DNA of 64,000 nucleotides from Tigriopus japonicus (taxonomy: Eukaryota; Arthropoda; Copepoda; Harpacticoida; Harpacticidae). Under the pieces are notes generated by a model, which made no database searches, had not been told where the DNA came from, and saw nothing but the letters and a program-made list of their open reading frames with translations. Where the stretch lies: contig CM021315.1 of assembly GCA_010645155.1 (NCBI GenBank), positions 6,952,033-7,016,032 of the forward strand. Reading direction: 5' to 3'. Within the stretch, counting starts at the first letter, position 1. Each line of letters begins with the position of its first letter. The translations under genes were made by a program, and so were the position numbers. Positions 1 through 11,351 of the stretch are shown here, piece after piece.

Positions 1-1415
1 AAATCTTGTAACCAACCGCAAAACCAACCACGCCACCTTTGCCCTTTCTTGAGCGCTCTTTATTATGCATTTTTGGTGTCACATTTCCTTGGAAAGCAAG
101 CAACTATAGAAGGGTCTGGTTTCGTGGCTATCATCAATCGTCCGGACCGTCCTTGGTTGGATCCGAGAGGATGGTGAAAACTCTTTATCGAGAAACCTAA
201 GGTACTCGGGGTTAAAAAAAGTGTCTTCCCTTTCCTTTCCTTTCGTTCTATCGCTTACTAACGACCAAAGCGATAAGACGTCTTCCAAAGTTGATTTTCA
301 TGGATGGATTTGTTCTAGCACGATCTTTGTGAAAGGGAACCATTTTACCTCGAAGAGTAAAGATTGAGCTCCAAAAACTACACTCCCTGCTGGAGTATTA
401 AGTTAGCATACTTTTGCGTAAGTCAAAAGGAGGAATCAAAAAGTTCCCTGACATTTTTTGGGGACATTCTTTTGTTTCAATTCAATTAATCTTTTGCAAA
501 TGACAAGCATACATAAGATTGAAGTCCCAGTAGTAATCACTCTATATTTCAATGAGTGTTTACATGGATTGTTAATCAACTTTAAGTAAATTAGGGGTTC
601 GGATAAAATTGTCTAAATTTTGTAGGGCTGGCGAGAACTTTTTTGTTTGTTGTTCCTATGATAAAGGTAAGCTAGTTTTTTTTTAGTTAAGGTCCAACAA
701 ACGGTGGTGTGAAAATCTTTTCATCTCAGTAAGAAACAAGGTCATACCATTCACCTCCTTGAACATCCAATTTTGAACTTCGTGTGTTCCATTCAGGACC
801 TTTGAGAAAAACGCGCCTGATGTGGTTTACCTATTCGAGTCTAAAAATGTCGCTAGATATTAAACTTATAAATTTATAACATGGATCTTGTGCCTTTTGA
901 AGTATTTTTCATATAATTTGATGGTGCTGAGTATCCCTGGAAGATAGACTCAAACCCTTAGGGCTGAATATCCCAGTTTTTGTTCCAATCCTTCAAAATA
1001 TTTTTTTTCCTTTACGTAAATTAGCTTCTACATTGTCAAGTCTGTATTTCTCTATTTTTAGCTCATTGGAGCCGGAAGTTGCATCTTCCTAGAGGTCGAC
1101 AAACAAGAGATAACATATAATGAATATGCCGACCTTCTTATGTTTAAAAGCTTGCATTACTTGCATATATTTATCACTAAAGTAGGTCCATCATTATAAC
1201 TAGCTGCATGTGCTAAAGGATACTCCCAGGACAAATAAACACTGATTACACACACACTAGAGAAGATGTTTCTCATTCGTTTCGAGGGCTAAATCTTTGT
1301 TTCATTTAACTAAAACTTGAAAAACATTGTCTATTTAACGAAATTTTAAATTTATGCATGTGCGCTTTTGTATCATTCTCAAGAGAAATTATGATTATCA
1401 GTCACTTTTAGTCTC
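1..1415. other. Intergenic, nothing recognised
   Basis: AT-rich DNA with many stop codons on both strands. The only open frames are short (69 codons or fewer) and have no recognisable motif. I see no RNA gene, transposon end or convincing splice pair here. Confidence 0.6.
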
Positions 1416-1423
1416 ATTGTCCA

Positions 1424-2139
1424 CAGACCTGTGATGTAATTGTAACTGCAATTACAATTATGTAGTCGCAATTACATTTTTTAGTAACTGTATTTGTAAT
1501 TAATTACATTTAAAATCAAAGTTATTGTGATTGTAATTAATTACATTTCGACCAATATAAAATTATAATTACAGTTCGCCTAAAACCATCCTCTGGGTGG
1601 AAACATCTTTCCAATTTTTCACATTTTTCCAAAGTTATTCAGAATGTAAATTGATAAATCAAAAGTTGACAACTTTTTTATGCTCTATACCAGGGGTCGG
1701 CAACCATTTTTAGGTCAAGGCCCACCAATTTGACTACGTTGTCAAGGGCCCACCAAGCAGACGTTGGTAGGTCCAGGGGCCCACAAACTAACCATCAAAG
1801 AGCTTGGGGCCCACTAGAACAGTACTATGGATGGCTCGCGGGCCCACTATTTTGTAGTTTCCCCATAACACCAACGACCACCTTTGGGCCCACATGTGGG
1901 CCGCGGCCCACCGGTTGCCGATCCCTGCTCTATACGCTCATATTATACTTAAAAATAATTTAGTTCTTGTTGTATCTGTAAAAAAATAATTGAAATGTAA
2001 TTGAAAGTAATTCAAATATTGTAATTGTAATTACTTACATTCGAAAATATGGTAATTTTTATTGGATTTAATTACTTTTGATACAAAAGTAACTGCAATT
2101 GTAATTAATTACATTTTAAAACTAATGGGCACAGGTCTG
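1424..2139. mobile_element. Non-autonomous hAT-like TIR element, interrupted by a second element
   Basis: The ends are perfect 10-bp inverted repeats, CAGACCTGTG on the left and CACAGGTCTG on the right. They are flanked by an identical 8-bp target duplication, ATTGTCCA, at 1416-1423 and 2140-2147. An 8-bp duplication and a CA-rich terminus fit the hAT superfamily. Just inside both ends lie runs of GTAATT/AATTAC motifs that can pair with each other. There is no transposase frame. Removing the nested element at 1691-1927 and its extra 8-bp duplication leaves about 471 bp, so this is a MITE. What is seen: the repeats and duplication. The superfamily is inferred from these. Confidence 0.82.
1691..1927. 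mobile_element. hAT-type MITE nested inside the 1424-2139 element
   Basis: This 237-bp element begins CAGGGGTCGGCAACC and ends GGTTGCCGATCCCTG, a 15-bp inverted repeat with one mismatch. The flanking 8-bp duplication CTCTATAC is perfect (1683-1690 and 1928-1935). The terminus is the classic hAT form. The interior is rich in GGCCCAC motifs on both strands and much more GC-rich than its host element. It has no coding capacity. Because it splits an older element, it inserted later. Confidence 0.88.
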
Positions 2140-2147
2140 ATTGTCCA

Positions 2148-5100
2148 GACATCAGTCGTATGAGGCTTAAGCTTGGCATCACAAAAAAATGAGGATGAGT
2201 CATAGGCCACAGTGGTCAAGTGGATGAGCCTAAAAGATTGAAGTACGTGAGCCATTAAGGCGAAATTGTTTCCATTTTCGCTTTTTTTCGAGACCGTTGT
2301 TACCTTGCCTCAAAGTCATGGAACAACACCCTATGGGTGAAAACCTATTGAATTCACCAATTCAGCACAAGGGTTGGTCTGATCCCTTCACCTTTGTTCA
2401 TACCCTGCATGCACGTAGACACGGCTGCGAACAATTTCAAGGACCTAACATTTTTCCTTCTTTGTTCAGCAGGTCATCGTCAAAAATGAACGACGACAAT
2501 CTTGTCGAACAATCTTTAGAGTGGTTGGTGATTAATACTTGTTTTTTGACTAAGTAGACCTCGCCTTTCGTGACAGTGACAATTGAAACCACCATTGTAG
2601 GCGGGAAGCTCTTAACAAATCCACATGCAGACGTTGTGGTTCTGTGGCTATGGTATACTTGTACATTTCATGACTGCATAATTTTCATTTACTTATGGAA
2701 GGGGCTACAGAGTGTAGCCTACAATATATCAACTCCTGGACGCTACTTAAATATCTTAAAATTGGATAATCTGAAACTTGGCAAAAGGTCCTGATTTGAA
2801 GGGTTATCATAAAAAGCACTCTCACTCAAAAACGATAATTCGGTTTAAGACTGTAAGGCCCTACCTCTTCCATATTGATGTTCAACCCAAATTGGATGCA
2901 ACAGTGTTTTCATCAATGTTTCACCACTTTCAAATCAAAACTTGTCGTTGGAATTGGTAAAGGATTGAGTTTAAGCCGTTGTTCATCAGCTGTCATCGGC
3001 AGCCAAGCTACTACGTTCCCATTCACGTACTAAAGTATGTCTAATTCACGGAAGGCCTCTTTTCGGCCTAGGAGCCCCTGGCACAAGGTATTTTCCTTGA
3101 AAAACAACGACGACGCACTCTAGAACACTATGGAAGGGATGGATGAAATGCTGTTGCCTGCCTTATCGAGACTAAGAACAAGAGCTAAGCTACCTTTGTA
3201 ATGCCCAGCAAGCAGTTAACAAAGCTTTAGCACAACCTGACAACCCCAGCAAGAGCTCAGACCAAAGGTGAGAGAGAGGACCCTCCTAGTATCTACAGTG
3301 TATCACATACATGAGATGCAGAAACGAAACGGGCACGCTCAAAGGGGGATCCCCTTAGAGAAGTTTGAAGCCTTAAACTGAGGCTGTATCCAATGCCAAC
3401 TCTATGATGTGCTTCAATTTCATTATAACGTCAAGATTGAACACATTCTCACGAACCTGTGAGGTTTGGACAAGTTCGATATCTTGATATCTACGTCTTA
3501 TCTTGGCACGTTCGTGTACGGCAATGAATTAGAGCAATTTTTCCACCACCACCACCTATAACTTGAATTGATTTTTGAAAGTAGTATTATTGGATTGGGG
3601 CCAATATGGATAATGGCTCTTGAGGAAGTATTATTGCTCTGCGGTTTTGGGAGGTTGAAATTACCACAAATGTGATTGGTAGAGTTTACAGAGATCAACA
3701 CAATGGACGGATTTCTATGTAACTTTCCTTGTATGGATGTGAAACAATTATCACTCAAAATCCATGAAAATATCTTCATTAAGGCTCACCTTTTGAAATT
3801 GTGACTCAATGAAGAATGGGGATACCACAGGCAAGGTTTTGTAGTTGGGAGATTTCGTCCTCAGAAGAGGGTACAACTCAAATTCCGTGTTGCTTTGGTT
3901 GGGTTTCAACAATTTTAATAGTGATGTTAGCTGTTCGTAAATGTTTGTAATGAGATGGCACTGATCCATTTCTACTTGTGGAATTCATTGACTCTTGAGA
4001 GTTGTGAAACTGATGGGAAACAGCTGGTCAAAGTGAACTTTGACTCAAAAAAACGGCATTTTAGCCCCTTAATCGAGAAAAACACGTTTCTGGCTCCAAT
4101 CAGTGAGTTTGCTATTTCGTAACAGTACATTATTGAATGCACGTAAATCTGTTTTAGACAACATAAACTTGATAAACACCAGAAAATGTTTCTTAGGTTG
4201 ATTTGAGATGTTCACCAAAGTTTGTTTAAGTTAAAAGGTATATTTTCTAAATACATTTTTTCAAACAAACAAATTCTTCATAAGGGATTGGAGAACCTAA
4301 TATGTACTGTGTTTACCCTGTTTCACTGACTGCTGAAATGCAGGGCAATGGCTCTTTCGACAAATTATTTATGAAGACAAAAAATATGAAGAATGCTCTA
4401 AGGTAAAAAATGAATAGTGTAATAGTTGACTAGGATTTTTCATCATATTCGCACAAATGCGAGCGACACTTTTTATGGCTGTTTTGGTCGTTCCCTTATC
4501 TAAGATAGCCCAGAAAATAGAGATTTTTTTTTTTTTGGTTTTTTACTTGTTATCTTTTAGTAAGTAGTTCGTTCAAAGAAAAATGCCCCACATTGTGAAA
4601 AACGTCATAGATGTGTTTCTCAGCTAATTTGTTTTGACATATCTCTTTGACGTTAAAGCATTTAAGAAATCACGACTGCATTTTTAATATTTTATTGTTA
4701 ATATATTTATGCTCCTAACTTTGTTGATTAGAAATGAAATTGAACAAAAAACATTAGATAGGACTCTTTCTTAACTTCGAGCAAGCCTAAATCTCTAAGG
4801 GTTTAAGATGAGTTTGACGAAAATCGAGAAACATCGCTTCCACCGTCCTGAGTTCAGGCCATGGCTAGAACATGCTAGAATATAAAGATATGGTACAAAC
4901 CGGTCTTACAAAGTATTGAACAACCACGAATATTTTTGAAAAATAGGTCTGTGGTACGGGAATTGTATTCCAAAATTACGTCCTTTGCTAGTTGGCGAAT
5001 CAGACAAAAAAACGGACAAGGTTTGCAGCTTTTAACTCCAATGTATTAAGAACCTTTTTGTGGATGACTTTAAAAAATAATGTTAAAGAACAGAGTTCTT

Positions 5101-6345
5101 ATTTGCATGGTGTGTGACTCGCAATTTTTTTGAATTATTTATGAGGTCTAAGGAAAATAATCCAAAAAAGGAACGCAATGCTAAAAAAGAATCTTTCAAC
5201 CTTATAGAGTTGATGTCTCTCAAGTTTAAAGCTTTTATTTCAATCATTTGAGCACCTTAAAGATGCTTGAATAATAAAAGAAATTGCGCATGATAATTAA
5301 TTATGTATTTATGGGCCCTTGTGACAATTAAGAAATTTTGTCATACTTTACCACAAAGAATTATAAAAAGGGCTGTGAGAAGTATAAAAATCCAACTCTA
5401 ATTCTTAGAAAAATGCCAAGAACTACCTAATAACTATATTTTCCAAGATATCATTAGAACCATAATACTCTGAAGAAAATATCAATGCCAAATAAATCTC
5501 CTTTAAAGTTATAACTGAACTAAGTGAAAAACTAGAAATGAGTCCCTTTAGCAACATGTAAGGTGCTTTAGTTTGCCCAAAATAGATTTATGATAACTGA
5601 AATCTGCAAATCCAGGAATTTCGTGACATCAGCGAACTGTTGCCATATGAAAAGCACTAGATGGTGCATTCAATGACTGTACTCTTTTTTATAACACACT
5701 TCATTTATACCTTCCACTTACGAGCAATCCTTCGTACTTTTGGAAGTTAATTTGTGAATACATGAGATCGCGAGTTTGGTCATTTGAATCAAGACTGCCG
5801 ATTGAGCGTAAGTAGTAGCCTCTTTGCCAGGATTGTAAATGCAGTTTGTGAGCATACTGTTGTTGTGGTTGTTGTTGTTCTTGTTGGACATTAAGCACAT
5901 ATTCTCATAGTGAACATTGTCCATTGTGAGCAAGACTTCGGCCTAAAAGCTGCCTCTCCATCCAGTGATTCAGCCAACGCCATGAGTGCGGTTTCAAAGT
6001 CACCACCCCAGGGTTAGAGAAAAGAGGGGCAGGAAAAGGGCAATCCTCGAGCCTTGTCAAGTTCCAATAATCTCGGTTCGGGAGCGAGCTTGATCATTTC
6101 CTCTGCTAATACACTTTATCTCAAGGATTCCTTTAAACACAGACGACTTTGAAACTCCGCCTCCTCAAACCCCTACGCCAAACACTCTTATTTCTGAACA
6201 TGCATTCAGTTTGTTCACAAAACAACGACAAAATCATGCTCCTGTTCTGAGCAACAGAGCGTCTACCGGTATCATTTTGGGTAAATTCCAGTAACTCCAA
6301 AGTTTATCAAGTGTTAAAAGGTGAAAATCGCCAACATACGCAACT
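2148..6345. other. Intergenic and upstream region of the first exchanger gene
   Basis: No gene is recognised. Two neighbouring minus-strand frames (3498-3779 and 3751-3969) contain a donor-like AAG|GTGAGC near 3790. I could not join them in phase through a good acceptor, and I know no family for them. A CAA/TTG trinucleotide run lies near 5860-5890. The last few hundred bases must hold the promoter and leader of the exchanger at 6346, but no promoter motif stands out. Confidence 0.4.
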
Positions 6346-8478
6346 ATGAAGAGAACCGGGAAGTTGTGTCTTATCCTCATCTTTTGGGGGGCTCTTGTTT
6401 TCAATCCCTACGTGGTCAAGGGAACAAGTGAACCAATTGGTCATCCCCAAAGCGCATCAAATTCAACTGACGACGATCTCCATCTCCATCATGAAAGTCA
6501 TGAATCGGCCCATCATGGGGTAGCTTTAGCATCCTGGCGATGGAACGAATATAGCAACATTGTTATGATCATTCTCATGATCCTATTTGCCGGACTCATG
6601 AAGTTGGGATTCCATCATATCCCATGGCTGGCCCAGCACTTTCCCGAATCATGCGTTCTCATCTTGATTGGTATTGTCATTGGAGGCTTCGTGTACAATG
6701 TTGTGGAATCCCATTCGCACCACTTTCCGGTCTTTACCAGCTCCTTATTCTTCAACGTTCTTCTGCCACCCATAATCTTGGATTCCGCTTATTCGTTGTA
6801 CGATAGATCATTCTTATCTAATCTGGTTACCGTGGTGCTATTCGCTGTCCTTGGAACCCTCTTCAACGTATTTGCCATCGGGTATTTGTTATACTTCTTG
6901 GGGTATATTGGTGCCATGGGCTCGTTTTCGGCTCCTTTAACACCGCTCTCTTGTCTGGTGTTTGCTTCTCTCATAGCAGCCGTTGATCCCGTGGCTGTTT
7001 TGGCCATTTTTGAAGAAATCGGTGTCAATATGGGCCTCTACTTTTTAGTATTCGGCGAATCGCTTTTCAATGACGGAGTGACCGTCGTGTTATATAACAC
7101 AATGGTGGCTTTGCAAGGCCAGGCTGACGTGGATGCCACTCAATACATTTTGGCATTCTTCAGTTTTTTCACCGTGGTGTTTGGCGGACTTGCAGTAGGG
7201 TCGTTGATTGGCGCACTTAGCGCCTACATTTTGAAATTTACCAAACACACTAGGGTCATTGAGCCCCTTATTGTGTTTGTCACATCATACCTCGCCTTCA
7301 TCTTGGCCGAGACCATTCATTGGTCTGGTATCATTAGCTTAATTGGTTGTGGGATTGTGCAAAAGCGCTATGCATTCCCCAACATATCCAAGAAATCATA
7401 TACAACCGTCAAGTATTCTATTAAGACCCTGGCCTCATTCTCAGATTGCATTATCTTCCTTTTCCTCGGCATTGTTACATTTAGTCATACTTTGGAATGG
7501 CACACCGGCTTTGTGGTGTGGACCGTCATTTTGTGCACTGTTATCCGGTTTATCGGCGTCTTCTCGTTGAGTTCTGTCATTAACCGCCATCGAATGAAGA
7601 AGATCTCGCCCGAAGAGCAATTCATCATGGCTTACGGTGGGCTCCGAGGAGCAGTGGGCTTCTCTTTGGTGACCATTTTGGACGAGTCCAATGCCTTCAA
7701 AGACATCTTTCTGACCACCACTCTCGTGATGATTTTCGTTACAGTCTTCATTCAAGGCGGAACTATCAAATTTCTAGTTGGAAAACTGAAGATAGCCAAG
7801 AAAGATGCCAAGGGTCCCAAGATGATATCCACGGACGTGAACCTCAGAACAATTGATCACGTCATGGCGGGAGTCGAATCCATCATTGGCAAACACTCGA
7901 GTCATTCCTTGCTGGAATTAGTTCGGACCTTTGACAACGACTATACCAAAAAATTTCTCGTGCGAAAAGATGCAGAAGATATTCTAGCCTTGCGATTCGA
8001 AAGGATATCCTTGGATGATCACTGCGCTCGACTCTACGGCCCAACGGTTGTAATTCATCAAACAGCAAAGGTTCGAGCCGATCAAGGCGCTCCCTCGAAG
8101 CCCATGACCGAGGAACAATGTAAAAAAATTCATTTGATGTTGTCGAACACGCCATTCGAAAGATACAGAAACAAGTCATACCAGCGGGACTCGCCGGAGC
8201 ATTTGGTCAAGCAATTGACATTCGATCATGTCAATCGAAGCCGTGTTTTAGAACATCAGCTATCTTTGGGAACGATTCTGGAAGAATCCACGCCCATGCT
8301 AGAAACGGTTCAAGCCAAAGCGGAGAAAGAAAAGAACAAGCTTCTTTGGCAAAGGGGTGTTTCCGCTACCAAAGTCCTGAGACAGTACCAAGAAGCAAAA
8401 GGAGAGTTCAAGCATCAAGAAGGCACAGGGCCTACAACTAAGGAGAATGGCGCCAATGAGAAAGAAAGTGTTGTCTGA
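6346..8478 (+). CDS. Plasma-membrane-type Na+/H+ exchanger (SLC9 family), copy 1
   Basis: A 710-residue protein from one uninterrupted exon. SLC9 exchangers swap one Na+ for one H+ across a membrane to control pH, Na+ and volume. A signal-peptide-like segment (residues 1-25) is followed by a histidine-rich stretch (45-57) and then about 12 hydrophobic segments from residue 68. Family motifs are intact: FFNVLLPPIILD (135-146, inhibitor/transport region), DPVAVLAIFEE (214-224), FGESLFND (236-243, including the essential acidic residue) and YGGLRGAVGFSL in the second half. The cytoplasmic tail is about 210 residues and begins with the conserved juxtamembrane region that in animal NHEs binds CHP-type calcium proteins. 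Residues around PESCVLI resemble the NHE2/NHE3 group. The ATG at 6346 starts the signal sequence. A close paralogue lies 735 bp downstream. Family is certain; subtype is inferred. Confidence 0.93.
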   Translation: MKRTGKLCLILIFWGALVFNPYVVKGTSEPIGHPQSASNSTDDDLHLHHESHESAHHGVALASWRWNEYSNIVMIILMILFAGLMKLGFHHIPWLAQHFPESCVLILIGIVIGGFVYNVVESHSHHFPVFTSSLFFNVLLPPIILDSAYSLYDRSFLSNLVTVVLFAVLGTLFNVFAIGYLLYFLGYIGAMGSFSAPLTPLSCLVFASLIAAVDPVAVLAIFEEIGVNMGLYFLVFGESLFNDGVTVVLYNTMVALQGQADVDATQYILAFFSFFTVVFGGLAVGSLIGALSAYILKFTKHTRVIEPLIVFVTSYLAFILAETIHWSGIISLIGCGIVQKRYAFPNISKKSYTTVKYSIKTLASFSDCIIFLFLGIVTFSHTLEWHTGFVVWTVILCTVIRFIGVFSLSSVINRHRMKKISPEEQFIMAYGGLRGAVGFSLVTILDESNAFKDIFLTTTLVMIFVTVFIQGGTIKFLVGKLKIAKKDAKGPKMISTDVNLRTIDHVMAGVESIIGKHSSHSLLELVRTFDNDYTKKFLVRKDAEDILALRFERISLDDHCARLYGPTVVIHQTAKVRADQGAPSKPMTEEQCKKIHLMLSNTPFERYRNKSYQRDSPEHLVKQLTFDHVNRSRVLEHQLSLGTILEESTPMLETVQAKAEKEKNKLLWQRGVSATKVLRQYQEAKGEFKHQEGTGPTTKENGANEKESVV

Positions 8479-9212
8479 TTCAAATGTTTGGGTTTTGTTT
8501 TTTGTAATCCAAGTTTTTCAATAATACACATATTTCGGCTTGCTCGCCAGTTTCTTTGCCTGTCCAGTCAATCAATCAGAAATGACCAAAATCGCCAAAT
8601 GAAAAATGCTGATAAGGAAGTGCGGATTTTGTATTATCAGCAATGCGAGCCCAATCTGATTGTTAAAGCTTCAAATCGAAGTTGGAAGTAAACTTTGATT
8701 TTTGTTTTCACAGGATGCAATCATGCGTTTACATCGGGTCCTCGGGAGATGATTTTTAATGACCTGCTTGAAAATACAAAAACTTGGATTTCCAGCGCTT
8801 TCAAGCAGGGGGGAACATCTCCTCTTGACCAAGCATCCGAAAGTCATCGAAGATCTATCTGTATTTCGTCTCGCTTTCCTTCATCTGCAGGGCAAAGCTC
8901 CAAAAAAGTTCTCTTCTCACTCAACCTTGAGTCCAATCCTTGGAAGGAAAGATTCGTTCGTCTTGTCTCTCAGCTGCAGATCATATGTATTTTAGAGCGT
9001 GCATTCAGGAATGAAGACGGCGAAGGGATGGCAAGTTCTAGCAAGTGCGTAGCGGGAGATTCTACAGTTCTTGGTCATAAACAAACTGCAAGGTTTGGCT
9101 GTAAACCCTAGTATCTACATGGATCACAAACACTCTCAGTCTCCTGGAATCATCAATTAAAAGTAGTGCCGGGATGCAAGAGGTCATGTAATCCCGACAA
9201 CTCGACAAGAAT
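8479..9212. other. Spacer between the tandem exchangers
   Basis: This holds the 3' UTR of copy 1 and the presumed promoter and leader of copy 2. No canonical AATAAA follows copy 1; AATAAT-like sequence occurs near 8519. The open frames at 8695-9111 and 8759-8995 have no recognisable domain and I regard them as chance. Confidence 0.4.
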
Positions 9213-11279
9213 ATGAAAATGTGCTTCAGACCATTTGTGCTACTTTCCTTCTTGACCTTGCTGTCAGTGGAAGAAAGTGCGGCATCATCCGGCGAAGGCA
9301 ACCAAACGACAAATATTCATCTGATATCGTGGCGATGGGACACTTACGCCACCACTTTCTATTTCAATCTTATTATTCTGATAGCTGCTTTGTTCAAGAT
9401 TGGATTCCATCATCTTCATCGTCTTCCAAAATATCTTCCCGAATCTTGTGTCCTCATCCTCACCGGCGTTTTAACCGGCGTGATTGTCCACTATTGGCTG
9501 GGATTTGACAACTTTCCCAGATTCACCGATCAATTATTCTTCAATGTCCTCTTACCCCCGGTCATCCTTGAGGCCTCATACTCTTTGTATGATGACAATT
9601 TCTTTTCCAACTTGGGGGCCATTTTGATCTTTGCTCTGGTGGGAACCCTTATCAATGTTTGCGCGGTTGGATACTCGTTGTACGGATTGAGTGTCTTGAC
9701 ATGGCTCGGGGTTGACTTTGACTTTCCTCTGACAGCCTTGGAATGTCTAGTCTTTGCGACAATGATCAGTGCCGTTGACCCAGTGGCTGTCTTGGCCATA
9801 TTTGAAGAGATCGGTGTTAATATGGTGCTATATTTCATGGTTTTCGGTGAATCATTGCTTAATGATGGAATGACTATCGTCATTTATAACTCGATGGTGA
9901 CTTTGCTCAAAAAGCAACAAGAGCATGAAGGCGACGGCAATGCTATCAATGCTTTGGATTATTTGTTGGTGGTTTTAAGTTTCTTCAGCGTTGTATTGGG
10001 TGGTTTCCTCATCGGCCTGGTCATGGGAGTTTTGACCGCATTGACCCTCCGAATAACGAAAGAAACGCGAGTTGTGGAACCTTTGATCATCTTTGGATTT
10101 GCGTATTTCGCTTTCTTGTTGTCAGAAATGATCCATTGGTCCGGAATCATCAGTATTATCGTGTGCGGAATCATTCAAAAGCGTTATGCATTCCTTAATG
10201 CCTCCAAAAAAACGTACACCACCGTGAAGTATTCAATCAAGATGCTCAGTTCTATCTCGGACTGCATCATATTCATCTTTTTGGGTAAAATTGTGATGGA
10301 CACTCACCTCGATTTTCGTTGGGGCTTTATTATATGGACCATCTTTCTCATCACTGTCATTCGATTCCTGGTCGTTTACGCTTTGAGCTGGTTCGTAAAT
10401 CGCCGAAGAACCGTGGCTCTTTCCTATCAAGAGCAATTTATTTTGGCCTACGGTGGTCTCCGAGGAGCGGTTGGATTCTCACTAGCCTTACTCTTCTTTG
10501 ACCACAATCCGGATAATAATGTAACCGGAAAGTCGACCATCTTCCTCACCACCACATTAGTTGTAGTTTTCTTCACTGTGTTTGTTCAAGGTGGGACCAT
10601 CAAACTTTTGGTGAATAAACTAGGTATCAGCAAAGCCAAATCGCACGAAAAGGACAGGATCTCCGGACGAATCAACAAGAAGACCATTGATCACCTGATG
10701 TTTGGCATCGAGGCTATTGTAAAGCATGATGCGTTTCACACCACCTGGCAATGGTTGATCAACTTTGATAACCGATATATCAAGAAAGTCTTGCTGAGCA
10801 GACAGGCTTTCAATCAAATCACTTTGCGGTTGGAGAAAATCAATCTGGACGAACACGTCATGAGGCTTTATGGTCCGACGGTCATAGCCTCTCAAGGTCT
10901 GGAAAAGATACCCGATGGAAAAATCCTGGAAAGTTCATCGTTGAGTGACAGACGAGCGCTTAAAGAAGCGTTTTTGCAAAATCCTTATGAATTGTACAGA
11001 AACAAATATGGACACACTAGCGGAAAATCTGACTTTAACGACACCCTGCTAGATCAACTAGGCAACCGAAATCGACAAGTGTCTAACTTGTACGACCATT
11101 TGCAAGCTAAAAAGCAAAAACATGAATCCAATGATGATTACGAGACCGTGACAATTATGAATGAAAATGCTCCAAGTGGAACAGCAATTCTTGAAGGCAT
11201 TGGATCGATCCTTAAGCCCTCTGAAATCAAAGAGCAATATCTCAAGGCAAAGAGGAAGTACAAGTCAACATTTGTATAG
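9213..11279 (+). CDS. Plasma-membrane-type Na+/H+ exchanger (SLC9 family), copy 2
   Basis: A 688-residue single-exon paralogue of the upstream gene on the same strand. It has a signal peptide (about 1-24), the FFNVLLPPVILE motif (109-120), DPVAVLAIFEE (189-199), FGESLLND (211-218) with the essential acidic residue, WSGIIS and YGGLRGAVGFSL. The pore and the juxtamembrane tail align closely with copy 1. The N-terminal extracellular segment is shorter and lacks the histidine cluster, and the C-terminal tails diverge at their ends. The ATG at 9213 directly precedes the signal sequence. Role as for copy 1: electroneutral Na+/H+ exchange at the cell surface. Tandem placement and shared lack of introns point to local duplication of an intronless ancestor. 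Different substrates or tissues cannot be told from sequence. Confidence 0.93.
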   Translation: MKMCFRPFVLLSFLTLLSVEESAASSGEGNQTTNIHLISWRWDTYATTFYFNLIILIAALFKIGFHHLHRLPKYLPESCVLILTGVLTGVIVHYWLGFDNFPRFTDQLFFNVLLPPVILEASYSLYDDNFFSNLGAILIFALVGTLINVCAVGYSLYGLSVLTWLGVDFDFPLTALECLVFATMISAVDPVAVLAIFEEIGVNMVLYFMVFGESLLNDGMTIVIYNSMVTLLKKQQEHEGDGNAINALDYLLVVLSFFSVVLGGFLIGLVMGVLTALTLRITKETRVVEPLIIFGFAYFAFLLSEMIHWSGIISIIVCGIIQKRYAFLNASKKTYTTVKYSIKMLSSISDCIIFIFLGKIVMDTHLDFRWGFIIWTIFLITVIRFLVVYALSWFVNRRRTVALSYQEQFILAYGGLRGAVGFSLALLFFDHNPDNNVTGKSTIFLTTTLVVVFFTVFVQGGTIKLLVNKLGISKAKSHEKDRISGRINKKTIDHLMFGIEAIVKHDAFHTTWQWLINFDNRYIKKVLLSRQAFNQITLRLEKINLDEHVMRLYGPTVIASQGLEKIPDGKILESSSLSDRRALKEAFLQNPYELYRNKYGHTSGKSDFNDTLLDQLGNRNRQVSNLYDHLQAKKQKHESNDDYETVTIMNENAPSGTAILEGIGSILKPSEIKEQYLKAKRKYKSTFV

Positions 11280-11341
11280 ACTTCTAATCCCACTAAATGT
11301 TATCGATTCTGCTGTTCTGCGATACTAATTCATACAGGTCA

Positions 11342-11351
11342 AATAAATAAA
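11342..11351 (+). terminator. Polyadenylation signal of exchanger copy 2
   Basis: Two overlapping AATAAA hexamers lie 63-72 bases after the stop codon, in the expected place for a short 3' UTR. Confidence 0.6.

Noticed and set aside
3498..3969. Two adjacent minus-strand frames with a donor-like AAG|GTGAGC, as a two-exon gene
   Set aside because: The only nearby acceptor puts the second frame out of phase and reaches a stop within about ten codons; no family recognised.
7441..7755. 104-codon antisense frame within the first exchanger
   Set aside because: A shadow of a conserved membrane region on the other strand, with no domain of its own.
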